Source of the DNA: Alcaligenaceae bacterium
Lineage (GTDB): Bacteria; Pseudomonadota; Gammaproteobacteria; Burkholderiales; Burkholderiaceae_B
Assembly (NCBI GenBank): GCA_013416435.1
Contig: JACCEN010000009.1
Location: 1-64,000, forward strand
Reading direction: 5' to 3'
DNA length: 64,000 bases
The notes beneath the pieces were generated by a model that had not been told where the DNA came from, did not search any database, and worked only from the letters and a program-made list of their open reading frames with translations. How positions within the stretch are numbered: the stretch's first letter is position 1; the number at the start of each line of letters is the position of its first letter. Below, in pieces: positions 25,593-34,778 of the stretch. The translations under genes and the position numbers were made by a program.

Positions 25593-27793
25593 GCGAGCAC
25601 CTCTATACGTTTGAAGTCCATGCGCAGCAAGGCGTCGCGGACCTCGCTCAGGAAGCCGGAATCCTGAGGATGGGAACGGGCCGCGGCGCTCAGCCATTCC
25701 TCGATACGGCTCAGTTCGCCGGCCTGAGCCAGCGAGGCGAGATCGCGCAGGACGGCGTAGGGCAGGTCGCCACCCGCCGCCCTTGGCGAGGTGGTGCTGC
25801 TTCGTGCTTTCGTGTCGGCGCCGCGCCAGTGCGCCGGCCTGCCGTCGACGATGTCGACCGAAATCTGGAATTGGAACCGGCTGCCCTTGCCTGGACTGCT
25901 CTCCACGGTCAGGCTGCCACCCATTTTTTCGATGAGATTGCGGGCGATGTGCAAGCCCAGCCCTACGCTGCCCGGGGTGGCCCGGAGCTGGTTGTATGGC
26001 TTGAAGATCGCCGCTTGCGATTGGGGGGCGATACCTATGCCCGAATCGCTTACCGAGAACTCGAGCGCGCAACGCTTGCCCGTGATGCTGGCTTCGACAC
26101 TCAGGCGGATGACGCCATCGCGGGTGAACTTGGCCGCATTGGACAGCAGATTCAGCAATACTTGTTTGAGGCGGGTTTCGTCCAGGCTCAGGACGGACGG
26201 CAGGGCTGAATCGGCGCTCGCCTTGAATACATTGTTCTGCTGGGTGCTCAGCGCAATCGCGTAACCGGCGACTTCATCGAGGAAATCGTTCACAGGCACT
26301 TGCATGGGGCGGATCGCCAGCGGAAGTTCGGTCTTCGCGCACTCCAGGAGCTGATCGATCAGGACAAGCTGATAATTCACGCTGCGTTCGATGGCCTGCA
26401 CATGTGGCGCCTGTTCCGGCGTTTCCGTATTCCTCAGCAGACGCACGTAGCCGGCGATGGTGGCCAGAGGCGCACGCAGATCGTGGCCGATATAGCTGAG
26501 CATTTCCGACTGTCTCCGGTTTTTTTCATCGGCTTCATGCAAGGCACGGTTCAGCTCATCCGAAAACGCAAGGGCTTGCCGGGCGGAGGAGTGCCGGCGG
26601 CGGGTCTGGATGAACCACATGGTGAGCAGCGGCAGGCTGAACGCCAGGCCGGCAAGGGCGATGAGGGGATGGGTGCCGGGATTTTCCAGGCCGATCCAGC
26701 GCAGTTGCTCGGTGAAGAGACCGCCGCGCTCCAGCGCCCGCAACAGCGTGTGGGCGAAGAAAAAAGCGCTCGTCAAGATCAGCAGGCGCAAGGATCGTGA
26801 GGATTTGCGCAGCAATAGCAGCGCGGCGACGGGAAGGGCAATGGCGTAAAGCAAGGCGAGCCGGGCAACGATATCGTCGAGGCTGCCCAGGCCGATATAG
26901 AGGGAAGCAAGGGCCAGCACGGCCTGCGCGCCCGCAAGCAGCTTGATGAACCTTCGTGCCGGTGCATGATGCGGATCGCTTTTGGTCATGCTGAGCAGAA
27001 ACAGCAGGAAGAGGGAGAGCGCGGCATGGCCAAAGGCATGAGGCGCCCGGGCGGCCCACTCCGTGGCTTCGGGCCACAAATAAAGTTTCGCATACCCGCG
27101 CAACGACGCTTCGTACAGCGTGGTCGTGGCGCCGAGCAACGACAGGACGCCCAGAGCGCCGCTTTGGAGCTGGAATGCGACCAACAGGCTGCACAAGGAG
27201 ACGCTCAGCAAGCCGCCGAACAGCATGCCGATAAGCAGGTTGTCATGTTCTTCCGCCAGAAAGTATGCCGGCTGTGCGTAGAGGGAGGGGTAAAGCGTGA
27301 ACCTCTTGCTGTTCTGGACGCGCATCAGGATCCGGCGTTCGCTGCCTGCCGGCAACTCGATCACCAGCGCTTGTTCGCGGGCGGTATCGGCGCTTTGCGC
27401 GGAGACGGGAACCGATGTTCCTGTGGCCGTGTGGTCCCAACCGTCGCCTGTGCTCGTGTAGTAGTCGATACGATCGAGTTCGAGCGTTCCAGGCAGAAAA
27501 CGCAAGGTCATGGGATTCGATTGATGATTGGCGACGGTGAAGGTCAGCCACCATGTGGAGTACGGCGACAGCGATTGACGGGGCTCGAGCGCCGTTTCGT
27601 CGAAGGATATCGGCCTGTCCCGCGCCCAGGCCTGCACATCGTTCAAGTCCAGCAAGTGGGTAGGGTCCTCAAGAAGGTGAAGCTGCCCGCTCAGGGAAAC
27701 AGGCCAGCGCAAACCATCATGCATGTCTAGGCTGTGGGCATTGATTTGTGAAGCCCAGGCCAGTAATAAAATTCTAAAAAAAAGTTGCAACAT
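25568..27793 (-). CDS. 7TM-type sensor histidine kinase (7TMR-DISM family)
   Basis: A 741-residue membrane kinase. It has a signal peptide, then a periplasmic 7TMR-DISM extracellular domain (about 25-190, with QSLSPYSTWWLTFTVANH), seven transmembrane helices (about 200-410), and a HisKA domain with the phospho-accepting His in SYIGHDLRAPLATI (about residue 434). The ATPase domain has N box NLLSNAAKF, G1 DSGIGI and G2 GLGLHIAR. An extra alpha-helical tail of about 85 residues follows, with no recognised domain. It is divergent from the receiver-AraC regulator, separated by 99 bases, and the two very probably form one signalling pair. Confidence 0.87.
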   Translation of the reverse strand: MLQLFFRILLLAWASQINAHSLDMHDGLRWPVSLSGQLHLLEDPTHLLDLNDVQAWARDRPISFDETALEPRQSLSPYSTWWLTFTVANHQSNPMTLRFLPGTLELDRIDYYTSTGDGWDHTATGTSVPVSAQSADTAREQALVIELPAGSERRILMRVQNSKRFTLYPSLYAQPAYFLAEEHDNLLIGMLFGGLLSVSLCSLLVAFQLQSGALGVLSLLGATTTLYEASLRGYAKLYLWPEATEWAARAPHAFGHAALSLFLLFLLSMTKSDPHHAPARRFIKLLAGAQAVLALASLYIGLGSLDDIVARLALLYAIALPVAALLLLRKSSRSLRLLILTSAFFFAHTLLRALERGGLFTEQLRWIGLENPGTHPLIALAGLAFSLPLLTMWFIQTRRRHSSARQALAFSDELNRALHEADEKNRRQSEMLSYIGHDLRAPLATIAGYVRLLRNTETPEQAPHVQAIERSVNYQLVLIDQLLECAKTELPLAIRPMQVPVNDFLDEVAGYAIALSTQQNNVFKASADSALPSVLSLDETRLKQVLLNLLSNAAKFTRDGVIRLSVEASITGKRCALEFSVSDSGIGIAPQSQAAIFKPYNQLRATPGSVGLGLHIARNLIEKMGGSLTVESSPGKGSRFQFQISVDIVDGRPAHWRGADTKARSSTTSPRAAGGDLPYAVLRDLASLAQAGELSRIEEWLSAAARSHPQDSGFLSEVRDALLRMDFKRIEVLAQASAPHQ

Positions 27794-27892
27794 GTCATTG
27801 ATGTAATAATTAATCGACTTTTCGTATTTGACCTCAAAATCTTAATGTCCATGGCTCCTCGCATCGGCCCGTACTGTCAAGGAGTGGAAACT

Positions 27893-28651
27893 ATGGCTGC
27901 CGCGCCACACATTCTATTGATCGACGATAGCCCCGACGAATTGCGCCTGCTTGCCGAAATTCTGCGGGGCTGCGAATTTCGCCTGAGTGTGGCGTTTGAC
28001 GGCGTACAGGGCTATGAGCGTGCCGTCGCGCGCGTGCCTGATCTCATCATGCTCGATGTCCGAATGCCACGGCAGGACGGATTCGCCACTTGCCGCCAAT
28101 TGCAGGCGAACCCTCGCACGGCACACGTGCCTATCATTTTTCTCAGTGCGTCCTCTGAACTGCATGAGCGTCTGGAAGGGCTGAATGCGGGCGCCGTCGA
28201 TTACGTGCTCAAGCCATTCTGGCCTGAAGAAGTCCTGGCCCGCATACGCGTGCACTTGAGGTACGCCAGCGCCGCCGGTGATCGGCTCGGGTACGACTCA
28301 AGGACGGCGGGAACAGCGCCGCGGAAGAGCGAGGATGAAGTCCTGGTCCAGGCCGCCAAGCAGTATCTGGTGGAAAAGCTGGCTTATCCGCCCCGCCTGC
28401 AGGAACTGGCGCAAGTCCTCGGCACAAACGAGAAACGGCTCACCCGGGCATTCCGCAAGGTCTGCGGCACAACTGTCTTTGCTCATCTGCGAGAGCAGCG
28501 CATGAAAAGGGCCGAGCAGCTGTTGCGTGAAACCTCATTGAGCATTGTTGCGATTTCCGAAGAGCTCGGGTTTTCCAGCGCCGCCAACTTCGCGACGGCA
28601 TTCCTCGAGCATGCGGGTTGCTCGCCTTCCGCCTACCGTGAGCGCCGATAA
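27893..28651 (+). CDS. Response regulator with receiver and AraC-type DNA-binding domains
   Basis: A 252-residue regulator. The receiver domain (about 6-125) has the acidic pair DD at 11-12, the phospho-acceptor Asp55 in [12 protein letters not shown], and Lys in VLKPFWPEE. The C-terminal AraC domain (about 150-250) contains [20 protein letters not shown] and the second [23 protein letters not shown], with the AraC ending [12 protein letters not shown] start at ATG 27893, preceded by AAGGAG at good spacing, and reject the in-frame start at 27785 that would overlap the kinase gene. It probably controls genes answering to the divergent 7TM kinase. Confidence 0.88.
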   Translation: MAAAPHILLIDDSPDELRLLAEILRGCEFRLSVAFDGVQGYERAVARVPDLIMLDVRMPRQDGFATCRQLQANPRTAHVPIIFLSASSELHERLEGLNAGAVDYVLKPFWPEEVLARIRVHLRYASAAGDRLGYDSRTAGTAPRKSEDEVLVQAAKQYLVEKLAYPPRLQELAQVLGTNEKRLTRAFRKVCGTTVFAHLREQRMKRAEQLLRETSLSIVAISEELGFSSAANFATAFLEHAGCSPSAYRERR

Positions 28652-28698
28652 TTCCGCCAACCAATGCAAAACGTCTGGGCGGCAAAGGAGGCCTGCAT

Positions 28699-30159
28699 GT
28701 GCGCTCCTATAATCCTCGCACTATGAACGAGATCAATTTTTATTTCGACCGCTACTACCGGAAAGCCGACCGCGTCATGCTGGGCGTGCTGTGGCTGCTG
28801 CTGTTACTGGCATTCGGCTTGGCGCCCTTACACGATACGCTCAAATGGGCGCTGCTTATCGGTCTGCCAGTCGTGCTGGCGGTGACGGCCCTGGTGGTCC
28901 TTTTGCCGGCCCGCCTGGCGACGCGCTGCGCCATGGCCGCCGCCTTCATGGTGATGACCGGGCTGCACATCCATCAAGCGAATGGCGTGACGGAACTCCA
29001 CTTCGGTGTGTTCGTTCTGCTGGCCGTCCTGCTTTGCTACCGCGATTGGGTAGTCATTCTTGTGGCGGCCACGGTCATAGCCTTGCATCACCTCAGCTTC
29101 AATTATCTCCAGACGCTGGGTTATGGCGTCATCTGCTTCACCGAACCGGGTTTCTCGCGCGTGCTGGTCCATGCGGCGTATGTCGTCGTCGAATCGACCA
29201 TGCTTTGCTACGTGGCGCTATGGATGCATCGCGATGCGCTGCAGGCCGCCGAGCTGCATGTGCTGGTCGATACCTTGCATGCTGACGGCGGCAGCAAAAT
29301 CAATCTGTCCACGCGGCGGATCGAAGCGCGCACGCCCAGCGCACGATCGCTCGGCGAGGCACTGGGCGCGGTATCGCAGGCCGTGACCGGAGTACGCGAC
29401 GGTTCGCAATCCATCGTTCAGGCGGTGAGGCAGGTGGCGGGAGGCAATCGCATCCTGCACGAGCGCACCGAGGAACAATCGGACGCCGTCGACGAGGCCA
29501 TCGCGTCCATGGCGCAGTTGTCGGCCGTGGTGGAGCGTAATACAGGACGGGCTTCGGATGCCAATGCGCTGGTGGCCTCTGCCGCGCAACAGGCTTCACA
29601 GAGCAATCAGACCGTCGCCGAACTGGTGACGGCCATGGGAGACATCAGTGCAATATCCGGTCAGATCGGTGAAATTGTGGCGGTGATCGACGGAATTGCA
29701 TTCCAGACCAATATCCTGGCGCTCAATGCGGGTGTCGAGGCGGCTCGGGCGGGAGAGCAGGGGCGCGGCTTTGCAGTGGTGGCCAGCGAAGTGCGCAGCC
29801 TGGCGCAGCGCAGTGCGAGCGCGGCGCAGGAAATCAAAGCCTTGATCGAAAACTCTATAGCCACTATAGGACATGGCGGAGCGCTGACCGAACGCGCGGG
29901 CGGAGCCATGACGCAGCTGGCGGAATCCGTCCAGGAAGTGGCCCAGGCCTTCGACAGTATCGCCCAATCCCATCATGAGCAGGTCTCGGGATTGGCGGGC
30001 GTCAATCGCGCGATTGCGCGCATAGACGGCATAGCCGGGCAGAATGCGGCTTTGGTCGAGCGTGCGAACGCGGCGACGGAAATATTGCAGCGACACGCCG
30101 AACGGCTGGGGGATATGATGGATTCCTTCCAACTAGGGCCTGTCAACGCCAAACGGTAG
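28699..30159 (+). CDS. Methyl-accepting chemotaxis protein with multi-helix membrane sensor
   Basis: A 486-residue receptor. Five or six transmembrane helices (about 25-180) with almost no periplasmic loop replace the usual extracellular sensor. There is no clear HAMP domain. The cytoplasmic signalling hairpin (about 210-475) contains the highly conserved tip [37 protein letters not shown], given here only as a landmark around residue 345. A GTG start at 28699 has AAAGGAGG seven bases upstream; ATG 28723 has none. The final LGPVNAKR and stop lie in a palindromic repeat. It follows the AraC response regulator and could share its control. Confidence 0.82.
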   Translation: MRSYNPRTMNEINFYFDRYYRKADRVMLGVLWLLLLLAFGLAPLHDTLKWALLIGLPVVLAVTALVVLLPARLATRCAMAAAFMVMTGLHIHQANGVTELHFGVFVLLAVLLCYRDWVVILVAATVIALHHLSFNYLQTLGYGVICFTEPGFSRVLVHAAYVVVESTMLCYVALWMHRDALQAAELHVLVDTLHADGGSKINLSTRRIEARTPSARSLGEALGAVSQAVTGVRDGSQSIVQAVRQVAGGNRILHERTEEQSDAVDEAIASMAQLSAVVERNTGRASDANALVASAAQQASQSNQTVAELVTAMGDISAISGQIGEIVAVIDGIAFQTNILALNAGVEAARAGEQGRGFAVVASEVRSLAQRSASAAQEIKALIENSIATIGHGGALTERAGGAMTQLAESVQEVAQAFDSIAQSHHEQVSGLAGVNRAIARIDGIAGQNAALVERANAATEILQRHAERLGDMMDSFQLGPVNAKR

Positions 30160-30188
30160 ACCTATCTTTTAGCGTTGACAGGCCCTAG
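30133..30188. repeat. Palindrome of the GGGCCTGTCAACGC family, ending two convergent genes
   Basis: Perfect 17-base arms (30133-30149 and 30172-30188) flank a 22-base loop containing GGTAG and CTATCTTTT. The stop of the chemoreceptor (30157-30159) lies in the loop. The stop of the minus-strand DUF2061 gene (30185-30187) lies in the right arm. A diverged second copy is at 49700-49742. It would form a strong bidirectional hairpin. Confidence 0.85.
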
Positions 30189-30388
30189 ACCGCGGGACGC
30201 AAGGCCGCGCGCTCGCGCGTCTTGCTCCACAGTCGATCGTGTAGGGGAAGCAGCACCACGTTGCAGATGGGTTCGAGGATCGCCGCGAGCCCGCCCGTCG
30301 CGACCGAGCCGGTAAATACATAGGTAACGGTGAAGGCCACCGACATATGCAGTAAGACTTGACTGGTTTTCTGAGCGAGCATCAGCAT
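30185..30388 (-). CDS. DUF2061 small membrane protein
   Basis: A 67-residue protein with two membrane segments. The pattern KTSQVLLHMSVAFTVTYVFTGS followed by GGLAAILEPICNVVLLPLHDRLWSK is that of DUF2061, short inner-membrane proteins of unknown role often found near sulfur or cysteine metabolism genes. GGAG lies nine bases before the ATG. A Fur-box-like sequence lies about 30 bases upstream. Its stop codon is inside the palindrome shared with the chemoreceptor gene. Confidence 0.78.
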   Translation of the reverse strand: MLMLAQKTSQVLLHMSVAFTVTYVFTGSVATGGLAAILEPICNVVLLPLHDRLWSKTRERAALRPAV

Positions 30389-30417
30389 GAAATTCTCCGC
30401 GTATCTGTTTAGTTAAT

Positions 30418-30436
30418 GATAATTAATCTCATTAAT
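30418..30436 (-). promoter_or_regulatory. Candidate Fur box upstream of the DUF2061 gene
   Basis: The 19 bases GATAATTAATCTCATTAAT match 13 of 19 positions of the consensus GATAATGATAATCATTATC by eye. The site lies between the DUF2061 start and the end of the ferredoxin gene in an AT-rich gap. It might place DUF2061 under iron control. The call rests on manual alignment only. Confidence 0.4.
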
Positions 30437-30485
30437 AAGATACACTTGCTTTTTTCCATTGCTGCAATAGCTTCTGCCTATCGGC

Positions 30486-30818
30486 TCACTCGCGCTGCAA
30501 GTATTGAAGTTTATCGGGCACCAACGCCCAACGGGCATGGTCGGACATGGGCGGCTGCACCGCGCTCAGGCGCTTGAATGCGGGATGGTCGGCCAACTCT
30601 CGATTGATTTCGATGAAATGACGCTGATCCGCGGGAATTTCGTGATCGCTCACAATGGCGCCCACCGGGCACTCCGCGACGCAGATAGAGCAATCGATGC
30701 ACTCGTCGGGGTGTATGACCAGGAAATTCGGTCCTGCGAAAAAACAGTCCATGGGACAGACGGCGACGCAATCCGTGTATTTGCATTGGATGCACGCCTC
30801 GGTTACTACGAAAGTCAT
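30486..30818 (-). CDS. fdxA: 7Fe ferredoxin (3Fe-4S plus 4Fe-4S), FdxA type
   Basis: A 110-residue electron carrier. The first cluster motif has Cys9, Cys12, Cys17 and Cys21 (CIQCKYTDCVAVCP) and the second has Cys40, Cys43, Cys46 and Cys50 (CIDCSICVAECP), the spacing of Azotobacter-type seven-iron ferredoxins in which Cys9, 17 and 50 bind the 3Fe cluster. The C-terminal extension of about 50 residues is typical. I start at MTFVVTEAC (30818); the longer frame to 30950 lies in the preceding gene and is rejected. It is 65 bases downstream of the FmdE-like gene, same strand. Confidence 0.88.
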   Translation of the reverse strand: MTFVVTEACIQCKYTDCVAVCPMDCFFAGPNFLVIHPDECIDCSICVAECPVGAIVSDHEIPADQRHFIEINRELADHPAFKRLSAVQPPMSDHARWALVPDKLQYLQRE

Positions 30819-30883
30819 GATAGGGAAACCAGGTGCCCCAAGGGCGGATGCTGCGCCTGCAGCATGCCCGATTTCCGGGGAGG

Positions 30884-31483
30884 CTACGAGCAGGTGACAA
30901 GCGCGGGGTGGTCCGCGTTTTCCAGGATGCGGCGTACGCGGTCCTGCCAATTGTAGGCGAACGAATGTTTCAGTTCTTCGGTTGCGTCGTTGGCCAGGAT
31001 CTTCCTGAGATCGGACATCAGCTCGGGCGCGCCGGGCACCTGTTCGGAATGGAACTCGGTCACCGTCTGCGCGCCGGTGTCCAGGCGTGTGTAGCGGATG
31101 GCGCCCGGGATCGCGACGCCGAAATGCAGCAGGTTGCGGCGATCATAGTTTCCGGCCAGCCCCTTGAAGCCGTTGTCGGTGGTCGCCCCGGTAATGAAAC
31201 TGACCACGTTGGCGATTACGCCGGTCACGCCGTGGGTCTGCTCATCCTGGAAGTCGACCCGGATGCCGCCTCGCAGCGGCGTTTCGTCGCCATAGAGCCG
31301 TGCAAGGGCCGCCCGCGTCATGAGGTAGGCGCCCGCTACGGTGGGGCACGAATGGCCCGCCAGCTTCACCACATCAGCATAGGTGTATTCGATGATGCCC
31401 TCTTGAGCCGCGCCCAGCAGGCCGGACAAGGGATCATGCATGATGATGGTGGGGGCGGTGCGAAAGAAGTCGGGGGCTTGCAT
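30884..31483 (-). CDS. FmdE-family (formylmethanofuran dehydrogenase subunit E-like) protein
   Basis: A 199-residue protein. The FmdE-type metal motif is visible as YADVVKLAGHSCPTVAGAYL near residue 36, and GDETPLRGGIRVDFQD follows. The usual C-terminal zinc ribbon of methanogen FmdE is absent, leaving only the N-terminal domain. Bacterial members have no settled function and are sometimes mislabelled. It is probably co-transcribed with the ferredoxin gene downstream, hinting at a redox role. The family call is by motif only. Confidence 0.6.
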   Translation of the reverse strand: MQAPDFFRTAPTIIMHDPLSGLLGAAQEGIIEYTYADVVKLAGHSCPTVAGAYLMTRAALARLYGDETPLRGGIRVDFQDEQTHGVTGVIANVVSFITGATTDNGFKGLAGNYDRRNLLHFGVAIPGAIRYTRLDTGAQTVTEFHSEQVPGAPELMSDLRKILANDATEELKHSFAYNWQDRVRRILENADHPALVTCS

Positions 31484-31663
31484 GAAGAGGGCTCCAGGGA
31501 TGCAAGGATACAGCGGCGGGAATGGGCATGGCCGGTTGCGCCATGACGTTCCACTATAGCGGGCAAGCGAGTCGAATCACTGGAAGTCCGGACGCGCGAC
31601 GTGGGTATGGAGCCCTTCCGGCGAGGCCGTGCCCGGGAGCCTTCGACTGCAATATAATCGCGC

Positions 31664-31682
31664 CTATATAATAATCATTTTC
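31664..31682 (+). promoter_or_regulatory. Candidate Fur box before the siderophore uptake operon
   Basis: The 19 bases CTATATAATAATCATTTTC share 13 of 19 positions with the Fur consensus, including the uninterrupted core ATAATCATT. The site is about 50 bases upstream of the probable start of the siderophore-binding protein gene and overlaps a TATAAT-like stretch, as expected for iron repression. Confidence 0.6.
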
Positions 31683-31732
31683 ATTCGTGTTGACAGATGA
31701 ACCTGCCAATACGTTACCCGGAGGTTAAGGTT

Positions 31733-32680
31733 TTGCCCGCATCGCTATATACAAATAATCGCCAGCGGGTCGCCGCGTGGGCGCTGGCTTTAATGGTTGC
31801 CGTGCTGTGCATGGTCTTTAGCCTGGCGGATGCCAGGGCCGAATCCGCTCGCAGCATCGAATCGGCCTATGGCCCGGTCAAGGTGGAAGGCACGCCCAAG
31901 CGTATTGTCACCTTGAGCGAATCGGCGCTGGACACCGCTCTCGCACTGGGTTTGAAGCCGGTCGGAACCGTCGCGGCACGCGGTGGGGACGCCGTCTCGG
32001 TCTATCTGCAGGAAAAAGCCGGAAAGATCAGCATCGTCGGAACGACGCGCGAATACAATCTGGAATCCATTCTGGCGCAGCAGCCCGATCTCATCCTCGC
32101 CGCCAATGGCCTGAACAAGGAAATCTACGCCAAGCTGAGCAAGCTCGCACCGACGGTCGTCGCGCCGTATACGGGCCTCGACGACTGGCGCAAGAACGTC
32201 CGTATCTACGCCCAGGCGCTGAACCGGGGTAACGAGGCCGAGCAGGCGCTGACCGAACTGGACGGCCGCATCCAGGCCTTGCGCGCCAAGCTGCCGGCCG
32301 GTACGACGGTGTCCGTGGCACGCTGGAATCCCCAAGGGCCGATACTCATGTCCAGCAAAGTATTCACCGGCCAGATCCTCGGCCAGCTTGGCCTGAACGC
32401 TCCGGAACTTGCCGACAGCCTGGGAGAGCGCCCGCACAGCGATGTCCTGAGCCTGGAGAACCTCAGCAAGATCGACGCCGACTGGCTGTTCCTGGCCACG
32501 CTGAACGCCAAGGGCCAGGAAACGCTCGACGCCGCCCGCACGCAACCCGCCTTCATCCGCCTGGAAGCCGTCAAGAAGGGGCGCGCCGCCCCGGTGGACG
32601 GCCAGGTCTGGACCAGCAGCACCGGCATCCTTGCCGCAAACAGCATCCTTACTGATCTCGAGAAGGTCCTGCTTCCCTGA
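31733..32680 (+). CDS. Iron-siderophore ABC transporter periplasmic binding protein (FecB-like)
   Basis: A 315-residue precursor. It has a signal peptide (RVAAWALALMVAVLCMVFSL, cleavage near ADARA) and a type III periplasmic-binding fold, with GTPKRIVTLSESALDTALALG, then VGTVAARGGDAVSVYL and LILAANG. I prefer a TTG start at 31733 because GGAGG lies eight bases upstream. The ATG at 31697 has no ribosome site and adds 12 residues before the signal peptide. It delivers a ferric siderophore or dicitrate to the two permeases downstream; the ligand is not deducible. Confidence 0.83.
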   Translation: MPASLYTNNRQRVAAWALALMVAVLCMVFSLADARAESARSIESAYGPVKVEGTPKRIVTLSESALDTALALGLKPVGTVAARGGDAVSVYLQEKAGKISIVGTTREYNLESILAQQPDLILAANGLNKEIYAKLSKLAPTVVAPYTGLDDWRKNVRIYAQALNRGNEAEQALTELDGRIQALRAKLPAGTTVSVARWNPQGPILMSSKVFTGQILGQLGLNAPELADSLGERPHSDVLSLENLSKIDADWLFLATLNAKGQETLDAARTQPAFIRLEAVKKGRAAPVDGQVWTSSTGILAANSILTDLEKVLLP

Positions 32681-33702
32681 TGGTTCCAAACCCGGGCGCA
32701 TGCCGCGCCAAGCGGCCTTTGCGCCGCGCCATGCTCGGCATGGCCTTGTTGTTGACGGTGCTCTCCTTCGCCAGCCTCGGCTATGGCGCGGGAGACGTCT
32801 CGTTTTCGCAGGCGATGCAGGTCCTGCTGGGGGCAAGTCCCAGTTCCAATGCGGACTTCGTGGTCACGCAGCTGCGTGTGCCGCGTACGCTCCTCGCCAT
32901 GATCGTGGGCGCCGCGCTGGGCGCGGCAGGAGTCGTCCTGCAGGCGGCAACCCGCAATCCGCTCGCGGAACCGGGGCTGCTGGGCGTCAGCGCCGGCGCC
33001 TCGTTCGCCGTGGTGCTCGCCATCAGTCTTGGCGCGGGGGCGGCCACGCTGCATCTGGGCATCGCCGTCCTGGGCGCGCTGATCGGCTGTTTGCTGGTAT
33101 TGCTGGTGACGCAAATCGGTGACGTCGGCGACGATCCGGTGCGCCTGGTCCTGGCGGGAGCGGCTTTCACCGGAATCCTGATGTCGATCAGCACCCTCAT
33201 TCTTCTATACGACCAACGCACGGCCGACGAGATCCGCTTCTGGATCATCGGTGCGCTGGGCGGACGGCCCGCGGCCACGCTCTACTGGAGCGCGCCGGGC
33301 TTGCTGGTGGGCTTATTGATGCTGCTACCGGCGATCCGGCCGCTTGCGGCCCTTGCGCTCGGGGAAAAAGTCGCAACGGGGTTGGGCCATCATCCGCGCG
33401 CGACCCGGGTCTGGGCCTTGATCAGCGTTGCCGTCCTGGTGGGAACGGCGACCGCCGCGGCGGGGCCGATCGCGTTCGTGGGCCTGGTCGTGCCTTTCGT
33501 GGCGCGCCGCTTCGTGGGGCCGGACATACGCCGGACACTGTGGCTGTCGCTGCTCATCGGGCCGGTGGTGGTCATGTTTGCCGACATCATGTCGCGGCTG
33601 GTGGTCAAGCCTTACGAGCTGCCCATAGGCGTGGTCACCGCCATGGTCGGCGCGCCTGTCCTGATCGCGATTGTTCGCAGCCACAGGCTGCCGAGGCTTT
33701 GA
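32680..33702 (+). CDS. Siderophore ABC transporter permease (FecCD family) 1
   Basis: A 340-residue permease of about ten helices. FecCD marks include LRVPRTLLAMIVGAALGAAG, QAATRNPLAEPGLLGVSAGA, GPIAFVGLVVPFVARRFVGPD and the C-terminal ELPIGVVTAMVGAP. The ATG shares a base with the stop of the binding protein (TGATG). It forms a heterodimer with the next gene product. Confidence 0.9.
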   Translation: MVPNPGACRAKRPLRRAMLGMALLLTVLSFASLGYGAGDVSFSQAMQVLLGASPSSNADFVVTQLRVPRTLLAMIVGAALGAAGVVLQAATRNPLAEPGLLGVSAGASFAVVLAISLGAGAATLHLGIAVLGALIGCLLVLLVTQIGDVGDDPVRLVLAGAAFTGILMSISTLILLYDQRTADEIRFWIIGALGGRPAATLYWSAPGLLVGLLMLLPAIRPLAALALGEKVATGLGHHPRATRVWALISVAVLVGTATAAAGPIAFVGLVVPFVARRFVGPDIRRTLWLSLLIGPVVVMFADIMSRLVVKPYELPIGVVTAMVGAPVLIAIVRSHRLPRL

Positions 33703-34778
33703 TGCGCCCCGATGCTTCTTCCTCCCATGTCTCGACGCTTCCGTCTCCAGCCGGTTATTGGGCGGTATCCGCCGGCGCATATCGGGTGCTTTTTCATAAA
33801 CGCGGCATGCTTGCGGCACTTGGCCTGATTGTCGCATTGGTGATGCTGGCCGGATTGAGCCTGGCATATGGCACCGCGGACCTCGGTCCCTTGGGCGCGT
33901 TGCAGGCGATAGTGGGGGAAGGCGAGCCAAGGCAGGTATTCCTCATACAGGAGTTGCGGCTGCCCAGGCTGGCGGCCGGCCTGCTGAGCGGCGCCGCGCT
34001 GGGCGTTGCAGGCTGCCTGCTGCAGACGCTTGCACACAATCGCCTGGCGACGCCGGGCATCATCGGCATCGATGACGGTGCGAGCGCTTTCGCGGTCGCA
34101 TCCATCATCGCGGTTCCCACCAGCCTTGCGCCCTCCGCGCTGGCCCTCATGGGCGCAGCCACGGCGACCGCGCTGGTGTTCGGCCTGAGCGGCGGCGCCG
34201 GCTCGAAGGGCTACCGATTCATTGTCGTCGGCATCGCGGTGGGTGCCGTGTTCGGTGCGCTCACCAACCTGATGCTGGCCCGCAGCGATATGGACAGCGC
34301 CAACCTGGCCTACCCCTGGACGGTCGGCAGCTTGAATGCGCGTCCCGCATTGGCGGTGTGGCTGCTGGCCATGGGCGTGCTTGTATGCCTGCCCATCGCC
34401 AAGTACCTTGGGCGCGCCTTGAATGTCTTGCGCTTTTCGGAGCCGGTGGCCGTCGGCCTGGGTGTCTCGCTGCGCCGCACGCGGGTCCTGACCCTGATCG
34501 TCACGGTGGTGCTGACGGCGCTCGGCGTGGCTGTGGTCGGGCCCGTGGGGCTGATTGCGCTGGCCGCACCAGAGATGGCCAGGCAACTGGCCGGAAGACA
34601 GGGCGTGCCTATCATGGGCTCCGCTTTTTCGGGCGCATTGCTGATGGGGCTGGCCGACTGGGTGGGGCGGAGCGTTTTTGTTCCGATAGAAATACCGGTG
34701 GGCGTGATCACGGCGGTGGTGGGCGGGCCCTACCTGCTTTGGATACTATTGCGCCGGCCAGACCGGAGAATTGGATGA
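33702..34778 (+). CDS. Siderophore ABC transporter permease (FecCD family) 2
   Basis: A 358-residue partner permease. It has QELRLPRLAAGLLSGAALGV, LAHNRLATPGIIGIDDGA, GPVGLIALAAPEMARQLAG and EIPVGVITAVVGGP. I start at ATG 33702, overlapping the preceding stop; an in-frame start at 33540 would run through the upstream gene. The N-terminus before helix 1 is about 35 residues, longer than in most FecD proteins. Confidence 0.9.
   Translation: MRPDASSSHVSTLPSPAGYWAVSAGAYRVLFHKRGMLAALGLIVALVMLAGLSLAYGTADLGPLGALQAIVGEGEPRQVFLIQELRLPRLAAGLLSGAALGVAGCLLQTLAHNRLATPGIIGIDDGASAFAVASIIAVPTSLAPSALALMGAATATALVFGLSGGAGSKGYRFIVVGIAVGAVFGALTNLMLARSDMDSANLAYPWTVGSLNARPALAVWLLAMGVLVCLPIAKYLGRALNVLRFSEPVAVGLGVSLRRTRVLTLIVTVVLTALGVAVVGPVGLIALAAPEMARQLAGRQGVPIMGSAFSGALLMGLADWVGRSVFVPIEIPVGVITAVVGGPYLLWILLRRPDRRIG

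Noticed and set aside
24483-26072. Long minus-strand frame of 529 codons opposite the beta-solenoid gene
   Set aside because: Its protein is rich in Arg, Ala, His and Asp with repeated LDA/FDA runs, an antisense echo of the GxIxAGxDI repeats. The plus-strand frame has the helical cap and regular solenoid, so it is the real gene.
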